Of a stretch of DNA of 35,569 bases, positions 19,680-31,236 are shown one piece after another. The notes beneath the pieces were generated by a model, which was not told where the DNA came from, ran no database searches, and was given only the letters and a program-made list of their open reading frames with translations. Positions within the stretch are counted from its first letter, which is position 1; every line of letters begins with the position of its first letter. The position numbers and the translations under genes are program-made. Source of the stretch: Balamuthia mandrillaris (lineage: Eukaryota; Discosea; Longamoebia; Balamuthiidae); assembly GCA_031835245.1 (NCBI GenBank), contig JAVKOQ010000460.1, positions 1-35,569 of the forward strand, written 5' to 3'.

Positions 19680-20463
19680 ATGCTGGAGTACGAGTCCGAG
19701 TTGACGTACCTGCCTGGTACGGCCAGCCTTGTAGATGATGTCGACAGTGCGTATTTCTGCTTCTCCATCTTCTTCCACTTCTCCATTCTGTTTGTTCATT
19801 CGAAACGCATAAAAATCAGAAAGAATTTTGGTAGTGTTGCAAGATGGAAGAAACTTGATTGGCATTCTTCGTTCGTTTGATCAATACGGTTCGTTCGTCA
19901 CAAACACAAACAGCGCGTTCTTCCTTCTCGTTTCTCACTCACTTTGTGCCACCCGTTTACAGCGAACCTGGTGCTGGAGCACACCACCGAAAGAATCTTT
20001 GTGGGTGACGCCTACGGCGAGAAGTATTTGGGCCTCTTTTTGGTGCGAGGAGAGAACATTGTAGTGATGGGAGTGATGGTAAGTATTTTTTTAAAATTCT
20101 TTTCTCATTCTTGTCGCTTCTCTTTTTCTCTTTCGTCGTTTCTTTGTCTGTCTCTGTCTCTTTTCCTCTCTCTCCCTCTCTCTTCTGACCACATCCGTTG
20201 CTTTCTTTCTCACTTCCTCTCTTTCTCTCTTTCTCTCTTTCTCTCTTTCTCTCTTTCTCTTTCGTCGTTTCTCTCTCTCTCTCTTCTGACCACGTTCGTT
20301 GCTTTCACAGGAGACAGAGAGAGAGGCAAGGTCGTTGGCACCACTGCGAAAGGTGCCGTTGAATCAGATAGAGGCAGCACAAAAGGCACAACGCGAACAG
20401 AAAGAAGCCCAAGACGAGCTCAAACGAAGGATCAACCAAGACATGTGGAACGTAGAGATGTAG
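19680..20463 (+). CDS. LSM1: LSM1, subunit of the cytoplasmic Lsm1-7 mRNA decay ring
   Basis: LSM1 defines the Lsm1-7/Pat1 complex that binds oligoadenylated mRNA 3' ends and promotes decapping. Four exons: 19680-19746, 19820-19888, 19963-20078, 20311-20463; 134 residues (human 133). Sm motif 1 is KRILVVLQDGRNLIGILRSF followed by DQYANLVLEHTTERIFVG. Sm motif 2 is LFLVRGENIVVMG. The LSM1 C-terminal helix follows (NQIEAAQKAQREQKEAQDEL) and ends DMWNVEM. The N-terminal LTYLPGTASLVDDVD matches the LSM1 family closely. Donor GTGCGT ends exon 1. Intron 3 (20079-20310) contains a duplicated 3' segment described separately. It converges on Raptor, 136 bp away. Confidence 0.96.
20120..20310 (+). repeat. 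Duplicated 3'-splice-site block in LSM1 intron 3
   Basis: The block CTTCTGACCAC(A/G)T(T/C)CGTTGCTTTC occurs at about 20182-20206 and again at about 20282-20306, each preceded by a TTTCGTCGTTTCT element and a CT run. Only the second copy runs into a CAG acceptor. It looks like a tandem duplication of the branch-point and pyrimidine region, about 100 bp apart. Confidence 0.8.
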
Positions 20464-20599
20464 CATACATTCTAATAACATTTTATCATATATCACTTTT
20501 CTTTCCGTCTTTTTTTTTTCGCTTCTTCCTGCACAAGAAGGAAGGAGAAGAGAAAGAAGAAGAGGAGAAGGAAAGCAGAAGCTACGAAACAAACGAGCT

Positions 20600-23500
20600 T
20601 TAAGCAGAGTAGACGGAAATGATGGAATCGGTGGCGCCGGCTGCTAACAATGTCTCGTAGGGGTGGAAGGCGAGGCAGGAAATGGGACCGATCCTTTGGC
20701 CCAAGAAGCCTTCGTGATACTTGATCTCGTGAAGAAGGCTTCCGTTCATATCCAAGATTTGAATCTTTTGTTCGTTCGATCCACTGAAGCAAAAACAAAC
20801 AGTGAGAGAAATGAAGAGTGAGAAAAAAAAAAAAGAAAGAAAACGATATGAGAGAAAAAAACAACAAGAAAGAATAGAAGAGAAAGAATACCAAGCAATT
20901 ACTGGAGCAAATGGGTGCACCTGTTTCAACAAGAGAAGGCGTGTTAGCTTTTTGTCTTTGGTTTTATGGGAGGAAGAAGGAAAGCAGTACCGAGAAGGAG
21001 CTCATGTAAGCAAGCTCAGCAGTAATTGTTTTGTAGGAAGTGGGCTTTCTTGTATCCCAAAACTTGATCTCGCCTGCTGTTGATCCTGATAATATCTGCT
21101 CATTTCTCGTTAAAAATCAAGAAGGCGAAGGAGAAGAAGATCAGAACAACAAGATCAAGAAGAAGAAAACCAAATACCTGATTCTCAACATAAGTAATAG
21201 CAGTATTGACAACCCACTTCTTGTGCTCATGGAAGGAGGCAATGAGGCTGGACCTGGAGCCCTGGCTCATCCGGCAGTCAAAGAGCTTGACAGCGCCGTC
21301 GCCAAAGCCAGCCACCAGCACGTGTCCGGCGCCGCCGTGGCTCGCCATGCTCGTCACGCAGGTATCCCCATTGGTGGCAAAGCTATGTGTTGCTAGCTCT
21401 CGCTCCACGTCCCATACGTGTATTATGCCCACATCGCCTGATGTTAACTGTTTTTGTTTGCAACAGAGAAACATTGAAAACAAGAAAGAGAGTAAAATAA
21501 GAATGAGATTATGCGATTATAATAATAGAATAGAGCGACGTACCAGTGCTCCTTGTTGCTGTCTCCACTCGATGATCATGCCAGCACCGTTGTTGGAAGT
21601 GGAGGAAGCAAGTTCTGGAAGGGCCTTCCATGCAGTGACCAGCTCAACGGACTCAGCATCATCAAAGCCGCGCCACACACGCATCACGCCATCGTCAGTG
21701 GCCGTGAGAAGGATGGCATTGTCGTGCGGGTTGCATAGCTTCATATCAGTAATGCGAGAGCCTGCTGCGTTTGTATTGCTGAACCTGTGTTGTCTCTTTC
21801 CTCCGCTGACTGTCCAATCCCATACACTAATTTTTGTTAATTAGATAAAAGAGAGAGAGGGTGCAAAAGATAAGAGAGGGACACCAGGATGTGAAGATGG
21901 AAGAGAACGGAATAAATAAAATGTACCTGATATCATCTTTGTTGTCAGAAACAATAACAAATGTTTCCAATGGGTGGAACATAACAAGAGAAGTCATTTC
22001 CGTCCGATTATCCATTATCGCTATTTGTTCTTCCATCCTTGGCACGATTCCTCCTAAATACAATCAACAACATTAAACATCCCTCTTTCCATCTCTGCTT
22101 CAATGCTTGTCGTTCTCTCCTTCCTTTCTCTCTCTCTCTCTCTTTTCCTTGGAAGAAGAACGTACTTTCTCTGGACAATTTAGCTCGTGAAAGTAATGCT
22201 TTATGCCGTTGATGCCGCCATAGTCGTCGAGAATAGGCTGGAGAGGTTATGTCCTCCCCGTCTGAGGAACGCAGACAAGGCTGTGAGAAGTACTGACAAG
22301 ACCACGCATAGAAGACCGATTCCAATTCAAGACCATGTTCTCCTGCGATAGAAGAAAGAGAAGAGGAAGACGAAGTGGAAGCCGCATCTCCTGCTCCTGA
22401 TCCTACGGAAGAAGAGCCATTGGGAGAGGAAGACAAAGAAGAGGAAGCGCCATGGTCTGGAGGAGAAACGGAGGTTCCATCTCCGCTCTTTCGCTTGGAG
22501 CCTTGAGAGGCTGGTTTAGGAGAGGCGAGGCCCAGCAAGTTGGAGGTGGAGGGAGCGTAGCGGCGAATAAACCCAACATTGGAGACGGAGGCCGCTTTGG
22601 CTTTCAGTTGATGAGGCAGAGAGGAAGAGAAGGAAGGAGAAGAGGTTGTGGATTGGGGACTGGAGCCAGAGGCACCATCACCGTCTCCTATAGTGATGGA
22701 GTTTGACATGACAGATGACGAAGCGGTAGAAGAGGAGGAGCTCAAGGAATTGGCCGTGCGCACTAGGTTGGCATCCAATTGATGATGGACGGACTCCACG
22801 AGTACGCCAGCCAGCCGTGCAACCTCTGGGAAAGGGTCACTTTCGAGGGAGAGCACCATCTTCCAAAGACACCCATATACGCTGCTTTGCTGCTTTGAGA
22901 GTTGTCGTTGATGGCCTCGATGAAAAGAGCGTGTTCTGCTGCTGTCCGTTCCTTCACCACCGTGATGGTGGGAAGTTGGCGTTGATGAGGCAGTTGATGG
23001 ATCCATTTCTTCGGAGCTGACGCTGCTGCTGGCTAAAGAAGAGTCGCTGTGTATATCAGAAGGACTCGTGCTAGCTGAGGTAGGAGCCGAAGAAGAGCTC
23101 CTTCGTCTAGAAGTGCTGGTGGCGATGTCCAAACGGGAGCCCTTCTTTTTCGGTGCTGTGATGCTTCCTATTATGATAGACGATTTCTTTCCCTTGCGAC
23201 TACCTTTGGCAGCTGCTTTGGCCTCTGACTCTTGCAGCAGTTCTGCTTGTCTTCGCCGCACCAGCTCTTGCAAAATGTCCACCGCCACTTCCTTGCATTC
23301 CTCCTCGTAGATCTGAACGAGCCTAGAGAGCGTGATGACCAGCTCCTTACGAACCATGGCGCTAGCGTCGGCGGTTACCACGGGTAGTGTTACCACCAAG
23401 TTGAGCTCTATTTCGGCCTGTTCCTTGCCCGTTCCGCCCATGAATGTGCCCAACGCGTACACGGCCGCTGCTCTCACCTACCAAACAGTACATTAGAAAA

Positions 23501-25802
23501 AGAAAACGTAAAAGGGAGAAGGAAGAAAGCCAAAAACAACTACAAAAGAAAATTAAGAGCGAAGCAGAAGGAAAGAGAGATAACCTCAGGGATAGGGTCA
23601 GTAAGCAAAGCACAAAGCCGCTTGTGAGCGTTTTCCTTGATGGCCACCCTTTTGGCTTCATCATACTGCTGCCAGAGCTTTCCCAAGCAAAGACACAACC
23701 AACGACGAAGGAGGGGATCAGCATCAGGAAGATGCGCTAGGCAGATGGGAATGAGATTGCCGCTCAGACAAGCACTTTGTCCTGGTCGGCAGTTATCTGT
23801 TATTACAGTCAAGACAAACGCAGCCATGGTGCGCAGCTCCGATGAAACGTTGCTTGCGTCCAACACACTGATGAAGTAGTTATGCCCGTTGTCCTTCACT
23901 AAATCGAGTTGGCACGACTAAAAAAAGGCCGTTTTAGGAAACAAAAAAAGTCGCAGGAACCCGACTCGAAAACAAACCTTGTCCAAAGCAAGAATTTTAG
24001 CCCATATGAAAACGAGCGTCTGCCGCAGTTCCACAGCCGGACTCTGCAATAACTTCAACACATACGGGAATATGCCCACCGAGAGAGCCAAGTTCACCGC
24101 CCAAGGCCCCGCGTCCAGGAACTTGCTAAGTAGCACGAGGGCTCGCAGGCGATGCGCCTGGCTGAGGAGCACTTGCAGGACAATGGGCAGCTGCTCGGGA
24201 GGTCGTTTCTTCTCTGAAGCGAATTCTAGCCACACCTCAAATGCCGTCAACTGCTCCGCGAAGAAAGGGTTCGGTTGAAATTCAGCGTTTGGGTCCTGCA
24301 ACAACTTGGGCAGCTGAGACAGGCAGACGTCGGCGGCGAGGTCCCAGGCCTGCCACATGGGATGTTGATAGGTCGGTGGTAGCACTGGCCAGGAAGTTGG
24401 GTTGCAATTGGCGGACCTCATGATGCGCTCGGCAAGGAGAAAGTTTCTGAAGAGACTGGCCACCAATAGATCTTGACGAAAGAGTTTTTGGAAGAGGTCT
24501 ATGGATAGAATGAGACGAAAGTACTGAGAGAGAGAGAGAGAGAGAGAGAGCATACCTCGAGGAAGAACGTTCCATGCGATTGTATCTGTTACAGCAGTAA
24601 AGATCCAATTGAGTTCTCCAAGAGGCGTTTTTCGGTCGTTCAAACGACCTGGCAGCTTATCCACCATCGCTGGTGTTACACCTTTAACAATTGAATGAGA
24701 GCAAAACCTGGCATAAGACGAGGATCACAATAAATAATTGTCAATGCAATGTAAGCAAATAAGAAGCAATAGCAAGAAGAGGGAGAGAGAGAGAGAGAGA
24801 GAACCATTGAAGTGCGATTTTGATAGGTGTTGTCAAGCAAGCAGTGAAAACATCTTGAGGTAGCTCCGGATTCATTGGGAGGAGCTCGTCTGCTCCACAA
24901 GCAGCCAATAATATGTAGTCCTTGATCGCTAAGTTGGTTACTCCTCTCCGTTGCTAATGGACAAGGGTAAGACCATATGCGAAGTTTCTCTCTCTCTCTC
25001 TCTCTCCACATCTCTCTGCTCAAGAAAATGAAGATTTCGTCGAACCTGTTCGTGCTCTCTTTGTTCTGCGAATTGATTGAACCATTGCAGTATCAGACCC
25101 GCCGAAGAGCAATCAAAAATGTAAATGGAGGGGCTACCCATCCATGTTTGTAGCTCATAGATAGACAATGGAATGTATTGCGTGAAGTTCTGCTCTCACA
25201 GAGTTGGTAAGAACGAGCGAGAGAACGAGATGAAGGAAAGAAGAACCTTGTTGAAAACCCATAATTCTCCGTTTGAGGTAGGACGAGGAACTCCGTGCCC
25301 ATTGTAATGGAAAAGGACGCGCTCTTCTTTGGCATTGCGACGTAAAGATAAGCAAAGCTTCTTTACATCTTCGACGGTTGGATCCATGCATTGCTTGTAG
25401 CGAGCCTACAAGCCAAAAAAAATATTTCAGAAATGTGGAAATTGGGTTGACGAGAGAGATCTTACCCGAGGCTGCCAACGTTCGTATTGTTGTTGCAATG
25501 TTTTGCCAATGAGGTCTAATGCTTTTTCTGAAGGCTGAGAGAAGGGATCTTTTACCACAAACAAACGAGTTAAACCAAATGTAAAGAGTAAGAAGAAGAA
25601 AGAGAAGAGAATGAAAGAATGTTATAAACCTATCCAGCATTCCAACCGGGCACAAGGGGAGGTCTTGATAACGTCCGGCGGGTCCACTCCAATGTTCAAG
25701 CACATGACCAGCGCTACGCTCACCGTTTTCATCTGAGAGAGAATAAAATTTATATATTTCACTTCCATTGAAATATTGAAATGTATACAAGAGATCATGA
25801 AG

Positions 25803-25845
<43 letters not shown>

Positions 25846-26145
25846 AGAGCATACCCTTTGCTTCATCCGCCATTTGGCGACTTTCTTCTTTTGTGAGGGA
25901 TCAGGATTGGCATTACCCTTGAACCTCTCGTCCACAAAGTAGCAGGTCGCAAGCTGCACTCTTTTCTGGGCTGCTCCCGTTGTGGTTCCGCCGATAATAC
26001 CGCTACCACTGCCTCCCTCCCCACCTTCTGACTCTGCTACAGCTGTTGCTGAGGAAGAAGAAGGTCCTCCTTGAAGGATCTGAAACGATGACGACGACGA
26101 TTCATCCTCTTTCTCCTTGTCTTTGTCTTGCTCATACTGCGACAT
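20600..26145 (-). CDS. RPTOR: Raptor, scaffold subunit of TORC1
   Basis: Raptor presents substrates to the TOR kinase and links TORC1 to Rag GTPases. Sixteen exons in reading order: 26145-25855, 25732-25630, 25548-25466, 25405-25247, 25189-25010, 24953-24805, 24707-24556, 24498-23978, 23917-23585, 23477-22166, 22053-21927, 21826-21544, 21447-21178, 21095-20991, 20920-20892, 20783-20600; all phases agree, 1426 residues (human 1335). The caspase-like RNC domain shows [14 protein letters not shown] and [11 protein letters not shown] (both as in Raptor). HEAT repeats include [20 protein letters not shown] and [21 protein letters not shown] Ser-rich linker of about 200 residues sits in exon 10, where human Raptor is phosphorylated. 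C-terminal WD40 repeats end [20 protein letters not shown]...SVYSA. One exon is only 29 nt. The N-terminus is low-complexity. A tandem 58-bp repeat lies upstream. Confidence 0.97.
25806..25848 (-). repeat. (CT)n tract, sense strand, in Raptor intron 1
   Basis: GA on plus, CT in the Raptor transcript, in intron 25733-25854 beside the 5' splice site. Other sense tracts lie at about 24526-24551 and 24784-24801; antisense ones at about 22128-22142 and 24988-25007. Confidence 0.95.
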
Positions 26146-26553
26146 CTTTTTTTTGACCCCCCGTCACAAATCAAAAAAAAATTCAATGTAAGAAGCCAGC
26201 TGATGCATAGAGAAACACAAACAACAAACAAAAGAGTAGTACCTTTTCAACGAATTCCTAGAGATTAAAAAAAACGTTTTGTTTGTTGTCCCGCCCCTCC
26301 CCCCCCTTTTCTTCTTCCTTTTCTTCTTCTCCTCTCTTCGCTGACTTCACTCCCCCAAAAATAGAATCCCCAAGATCGATCACAGCATCAATTTGATCTA
26401 CAAGGGTTTTTTTGATTTATCATTCGTTGAGATAGATTTTCCTCCTGTGAAGATCGATCACGGTATCAATTTGATCTACAATGTTTTTTTTTGATTTATC
26501 ATTCGTTGGCTAAACAAAAAAAAAAAGAAACTGTCACACATCTCCTTTTTCTC
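26146..26553. promoter_or_regulatory. Upstream region of Raptor and 3' flank of FYVE-EI24
   Basis: The 408 bp between the Raptor start and the FYVE-EI24 stop (same strand) must hold the Raptor promoter. It contains pyrimidine-rich sequence (26287-26340) and the two 58-bp direct repeats. No TATA box is certain. Confidence 0.5.
26372..26508. repeat. Two 58-bp direct repeats upstream of Raptor
   Basis: Copy 1 (26372-26429) and copy 2 (26450-26508) share AAGATCGATCAC, then ATCAATTTGATCTACAA, a T run and TTGATTTATCATTCGTTG, differing only at a few bases and in T-run length. They are 20 bp apart. Each holds the palindrome GATCGATC. Position suggests promoter elements for Raptor, but a terminator or matrix element for the upstream gene is equally possible. 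Confidence 0.9.
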
Positions 26554-26977
26554 TTAGTGTCGATCGATGGCGTGGGCAGGGATGGCCGCGGCAGCGATCA
26601 TCCTGCGCGTCGGCGGGGAGGAGGAGAAGTAGGCCTTCAGCAGGTTGATCACCGGGTAGAGGATGGAGCTGTCCAGGTAGTAGGACATGGGCACTCGGTA
26701 CCAGGATGGCTGTTCGGTGGGCATGCCGTACATCGCAATGGGTATAAACTATTTTGTTGTGTGATTAAATGAAAGAAAGAGGCGACAAAGAGGCGACAAG
26801 AGAAAGAGAGAAAGAAAGAGAGAAAGAGAGAGAAAGAGAGAAAGAAAGAAGAGAAAAACAAACGAACCACAGGGAACAGCAAGGAAATGAGCGCATAACT
26901 TGTGATGTAATCAAAGAAGAAAGATATCAACGTCATCGGTGCTCCTTTTTTTTTGTTGACTCAATATGAGTAAAACT

Positions 26978-27019
<42 letters not shown>

Positions 27020-29613
27020 CAAAGCCTATAAAGTAAAGCCAACGCGTTTCGAAATATTTAAGTTTTCGGGTCAAGCCCCAAGCCCTGTAGTTCCATTTGT
27101 ACTCGAAGCAATACGCGGAGTAGAGCCAGCAAAGGCTCAAGAAATATACAGGCGCCCCGACTAAAGTTACGTTTAAAATGACAGAACAAAGAATGAATTA
27201 GAAAACAAAAAAGAAAGAAAGAAAGAAACGACAAAACCAAAAGGAATGAGATAGCATCCAAAGCTAAGCCCGAAAAAGGCTGTAAATATCAAGTTTCGGT
27301 ACAAAGCTTCTCCCACGAGGGCACCAAAACTGATCAAACATAAAAAATAACGTTACAAGAGAGTAGAATAGACAAAGAAGCACGAATGTGAAGAGAGACG
27401 AGAAAGAGACCAACCTCTTTTTATCCTGCTTTTCCTTGCGTTTGCGTCTCCACTCACTGAACCTCTCTTTGCCATGTGGCTTATTTTCGTACTTTCGTCG
27501 ATACACATAGAGACAGTAGGAGCTGTTGGCGATCCTTTCGTACCAATGCGCGTTCAGCACTATCGATAACAAATAAACAGGAAGCAACCACAACATCTTT
27601 GAATGGCGGTCAAAAAAAAAAAAAAAAAAAGAGGCAGTTAATTTCGGCAAGAAAGAAAAAAAGAAGCGAAGAATGAAAGAGAAGATAAAATTATGAAAGA
27701 TAGAGAAGATAAGAGGTACATACCCAAAAGCAAGCGCTCAAGAAATATTCTACAGAGATTACAAATATTTTGCCAGGATTGTTGTAGGTTCGCCAGTGAA
27801 GCATAGAGTGGATATGAGGTTGTAGAAGATAGGTATAGAGAAGATAACTGCCCAACAGCAGCACACCGTTGAGAAATATACAGTCGGTGCCCAAACGTTT
27901 GATGGTCTTGGAGCGTTGGTAAGAGACTTTGATGTTCCACAGCCTCAAAGAATCCCTCAGCCCAGAAAATAAGGAGTAGACCAATTCTGAATCACGTATG
28001 TAAGTTCAAAAAGAAAAGCACCAAGAGAGATGAACAAGAATCAAAATGTAGAGGAAGTACCTTGAAAAGCTACCCAGGCAATGCCGAGGTATAATACAAA
28101 CAAGTCTTTCCAAAGTGCTGGTTTGTTGACAGGGGGAACCGTTTGCTGTGGCGCCACAGCCTGCTGAACATTGCCCCGAACAGTTTGGGTTGTCGCTGTG
28201 GTTGTTTCATCTCCCTCCAAGATTTCCTCGATACTGAAGTCTTCTTCGTCAGCAGTGAGGCTTCCGTGTTCTTCCTCTATTTCTTGCTCTACTCTGGGGC
28301 TGTGACTCTCCACTTGAGGTTCTGGAGGCGCGATGTCTTCCTGCTCTTCCTCTAACTCTTCTTGTTCAGACTCTGTTGGTAGCGCTAGTTTGGGGGGAAT
28401 AGTGGTGCTTTCCTCCTCCCTGATTTGTGCTTCCTGTTCTTTTTCCTCATCTTCCTCCGTTTTCTCCTCTTCTTGAGGCCTCTGTTCTATTTGGTTCCTG
28501 CTCTCTTCATCTTTCTGCATTTCATCAATTTTTCCTACTGTGTGCTCCTGCGATGCTTCACCCTCTTGCGTTTCTTCCTTATGTTCCTCCACCATTTCTT
28601 CTGCGTCTTTAATCTCTTTGTCGTGTTGTTTTGCACCGTCTTTCTCTGAGATCTCAGAGGAGATTTCGTCTGCTGGTTGAGTTTCCGTCTTTGCTGTACA
28701 TTCAGTAGATTCCGCTTCGTCTTTCGTATCCTTTTCTTCATTTGTCGGCGCGGCGGATACCGTGCGGTCCTCGCCAGGAATTACTTCCTTCTTTTCACTC
28801 GATTGTTCTATTGGGTCGGATGTAACGTTTGAGTCTTCCCTCGTTTGTAGGTCATCCTTCTTCACTTCTTCCTTCTTCTTTTCATCGTCGTCCTTCTTTG
28901 GGTGTTCTTCTTCTCCTTCTTTCTGCTCTATCTCCTGCTTTGTAGGTTGTTTTTGCTCTTCTTTCTCTTGCTTCTTTGCTTTCTCTCTCTCCAGCTCTTG
29001 CGAGGACCAAGTGGAGAACGGCGAATATGCAGCCGTAGGAGGCGTCTTGGAAAGCCATTTGGCCTTGGGCTCATCGCCGTAGTTCAGGATCAGTTCCTGA
29101 GGCGGAGAGCCGTCAAACGAACTCGGCGGCAGCGAAGTGGATACCCCCATTCCTGCAAAACCGCCACCTCCGCCACTGCCGCTGCCAACCCCACCGCCAG
29201 AGCGCATCCGGTTAATGTCCAGGGCAATGGTCTTTCTTCTTTCCTTCAGGGAGGCGGCGCTGGGGGGAAGGGCGGTTGTGTCCAAGGAAGATGTATTGCC
29301 CTTGGCTTTGGCCTTGGCTTTGCACGGTGGGCAAGCTCTGGTCTTGCTGTCTCTGTTGGGAAGCGAAGTGAATGGAGCGCAACTTCCACAAAACACTCCT
29401 ACATAGGTTTCAGTCCAACAAGAAAACGAAGCAAAGAGAAGAGTTTAACAAAACACCAAAGAGGATACTGGGAAAAAGAAAATCAAAAGGAGGAGCCAAT
29501 ATAGTTTTACACACCTCCACAAAGTCGGCAATGGTGCTTGTCGGGTTGGAAAGAAGCAAGAAGAACAAGAGGCAAGAATGTCAGGTGAGGTGGATGTTTC
29601 CAAATCAAAAACA

Positions 29614-29661
<48 letters not shown>

Positions 29662-29844
29662 ACCTTTCTATTCCACATAGAAAAGGCGACACTACAATGT
29701 TGGCATTTTGGCCCGTCCACCCTTTTGTTCACAAAATCAAGGCCCGATTTTTTTCAACGTTAGCCAGAAAGAATCCCCCCCAAAAAAAAAGCATCAAGTG
29801 GGAGGGGATAAAAAACAAATACCATTTTACTTCAGGCAACTCAT
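26554..29844 (-). CDS. FYVE zinc finger fused to EI24-type ER membrane domain
   Basis: Ten exons in reading order: 29844-29831, 29721-29664, 29536-29515, 29398-28061, 27986-27724, 27596-27415, 27329-27238, 27160-27020, 26941-26871, 26748-26554; every phase agrees, 791 residues. Residues about 5-60 form a FYVE finger: CQHC, RKHHCRLCGG (the PI3P-binding basic motif), FCGSC and RACPPC give eight zinc ligands; the usual WxxD is not seen. About 150-440 is a highly acidic, Glu/Lys-rich linker. From about 455 the chain is membranous and matches EI24/EPG-4: GLRDSLRLWNI, LWLLPVYLLSIVLNAHWYERI, LYSAYCFEYKW, FETRWLYFIGF, ISLLFPFIPIAM. EI24 is an ER autophagy protein. The first exon (MSCLK) is the least certain; the rest is firm. 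The linker exon carries the FYVE C-terminal half and the first membrane segment, so the fusion does not rest on a doubtful splice. Confidence 0.88.
26979..27016 (-). repeat. (CT)n tract, sense strand, in FYVE-EI24 intron
   Basis: GA on plus, CT in the transcript, in intron 26942-27019 next to the 5' splice site. Confidence 0.95.
29615..29658 (-). repeat. (CT)n tract, sense strand, in FYVE-EI24 intron 2
   Basis: GA on plus, CT in the transcript, in the intron 29537-29663 that separates two FYVE-coding exons. Confidence 0.95.
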
Positions 29845-30399
29845 TTTGGCCTGAAGAAAGGAGATTCTTTAGGCCGCTCATCAAGGATTCCCCCCTCTCT
29901 TCTCTAGGACAGAATCCACTGCTACTGGGTCGTATTTCGAGTGGGTTGTTGATGGCTCTATGTTGTTTTCTAACCCAAACAATCTGTACAGGTTAATTTT
30001 TTTTTTGGGGGGCTTCCTTCTTATCCCCAACTAATAATATCTGCTAAATTAAGCTTTTTTAAAAAAAACGGTTTCCTGCTCCACTCCCCTCGGCAGGACC
30101 CTCCACTCCCTCGCTACTCCTGTTTCTTCTTTTTCTGCTACTTTCTTTCTCCTTGTCGTCGTGGAGGCGGTCTCCTCCTCCTTTTTTTTTGGTATTCTTT
30201 TTCGAAACTTTTTTCTTTGTGGTTCATTCATCTATTATCCTCATATCTTCGCGTTCCTGCGGTTCCCTATTACCCTTGATCATTTAACAATTTTGAATGT
30301 CTGTCTAATAGGATGTTCTTATTTGTGATACAAAATAGATACGAGGTTTAGACAACCCCGTGACGACGTGAAGCGGAGGCGACGTGGGGGAAAAGAAAG
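29845..30399. promoter_or_regulatory. Divergent region between FYVE-EI24 and IleRS
   Basis: 555 bp between opposed starts. It holds homopolymer runs near 30000-30010 and 30055-30070 and a 60-residue minus frame (30049-30231, lysine/glutamate-rich, begins MNEPQRKKFRKR) that could be an upstream exon, a small gene or chance. A CG-rich stretch with ACGTGAAG and ACGTGGGG (30364-30390) lies just before the IleRS start. Confidence 0.45.
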
Positions 30400-30969
30400 A
30401 TGTGGAAAGGGCTCTCTGCGGTCTCTTTCGTCGGTCGGTCGGCGGCGCCTCCAGCCAAGGCCTCGTCTGTTTGGAAGCTGTCGCGGCCCAGCGCTGGCAC
30501 ATCACCGGTGGTTCTCGGCACTGCCTCTACGCTTCGCTTTGGGGGGGTTGGCCACTGCGGCTTCTCTCGTCGCTTCCTCGCCACCGCCACCACCGCCTCC
30601 GCCAAGGATGACCCGGCGGCAGCCCCGGCCGCGGATGCGGCCCATAGTTTCGCTCACACGCTCAACCTCCCCAAGTCCTCCTTTGCGATGAGGCCCAACT
30701 GGAGCAACCTTGAGAAAGAGCTGGAGCCCGAGCTCACCTCCTCCCTCTACGAGTGGCAGGTGCGTCGTTACTCCCTTTTCTCTTCGCTGCTTCTCTCTCT
30801 GCTCTCTGCTCTCTGCTCTCTTTCTCTGCTTCTCTGTCTCTTCTTTTCTGCTGCTCTTTCATCTGAAGAGTTTATCTCTCCAAAAGGAGAAAGCGAAGGC
30901 CAGAGCGCCTGCGTTTGTGCTGCATGATGGCCCTCCCTATGCCAACGGAAAGTTACATATGGGTATTTG

Positions 30970-31001
<32 letters not shown>

Positions 31002-31204
31002 CATTACCTTTGTATTCTTCTTCATTCTCCGTGTTGACGGTAAGAGTCCTAAAAGGACATGCACTTAACAAGATACTGAAGGACTTTGTGGTGCGTTATA
31101 AACTATTACGTGGATATCGTGTAAGGTTTGTTTTGCTTCTTTTTGTTCTTCTTGTTCTTGTTCTTGTTCTTGTTCTTGTTCTTGTTCTTGTTCTTCTTCT
31201 TCTT

Positions 31205-31236
<32 letters not shown>

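Noticed and set aside
30049-30231. Minus-strand 60-residue basic frame between FYVE-EI24 and IleRS
   Set aside because: Low-complexity Lys/Glu composition; no splice donor found that joins it in phase to the FYVE exons. Kept only as a remark in the promoter entry.
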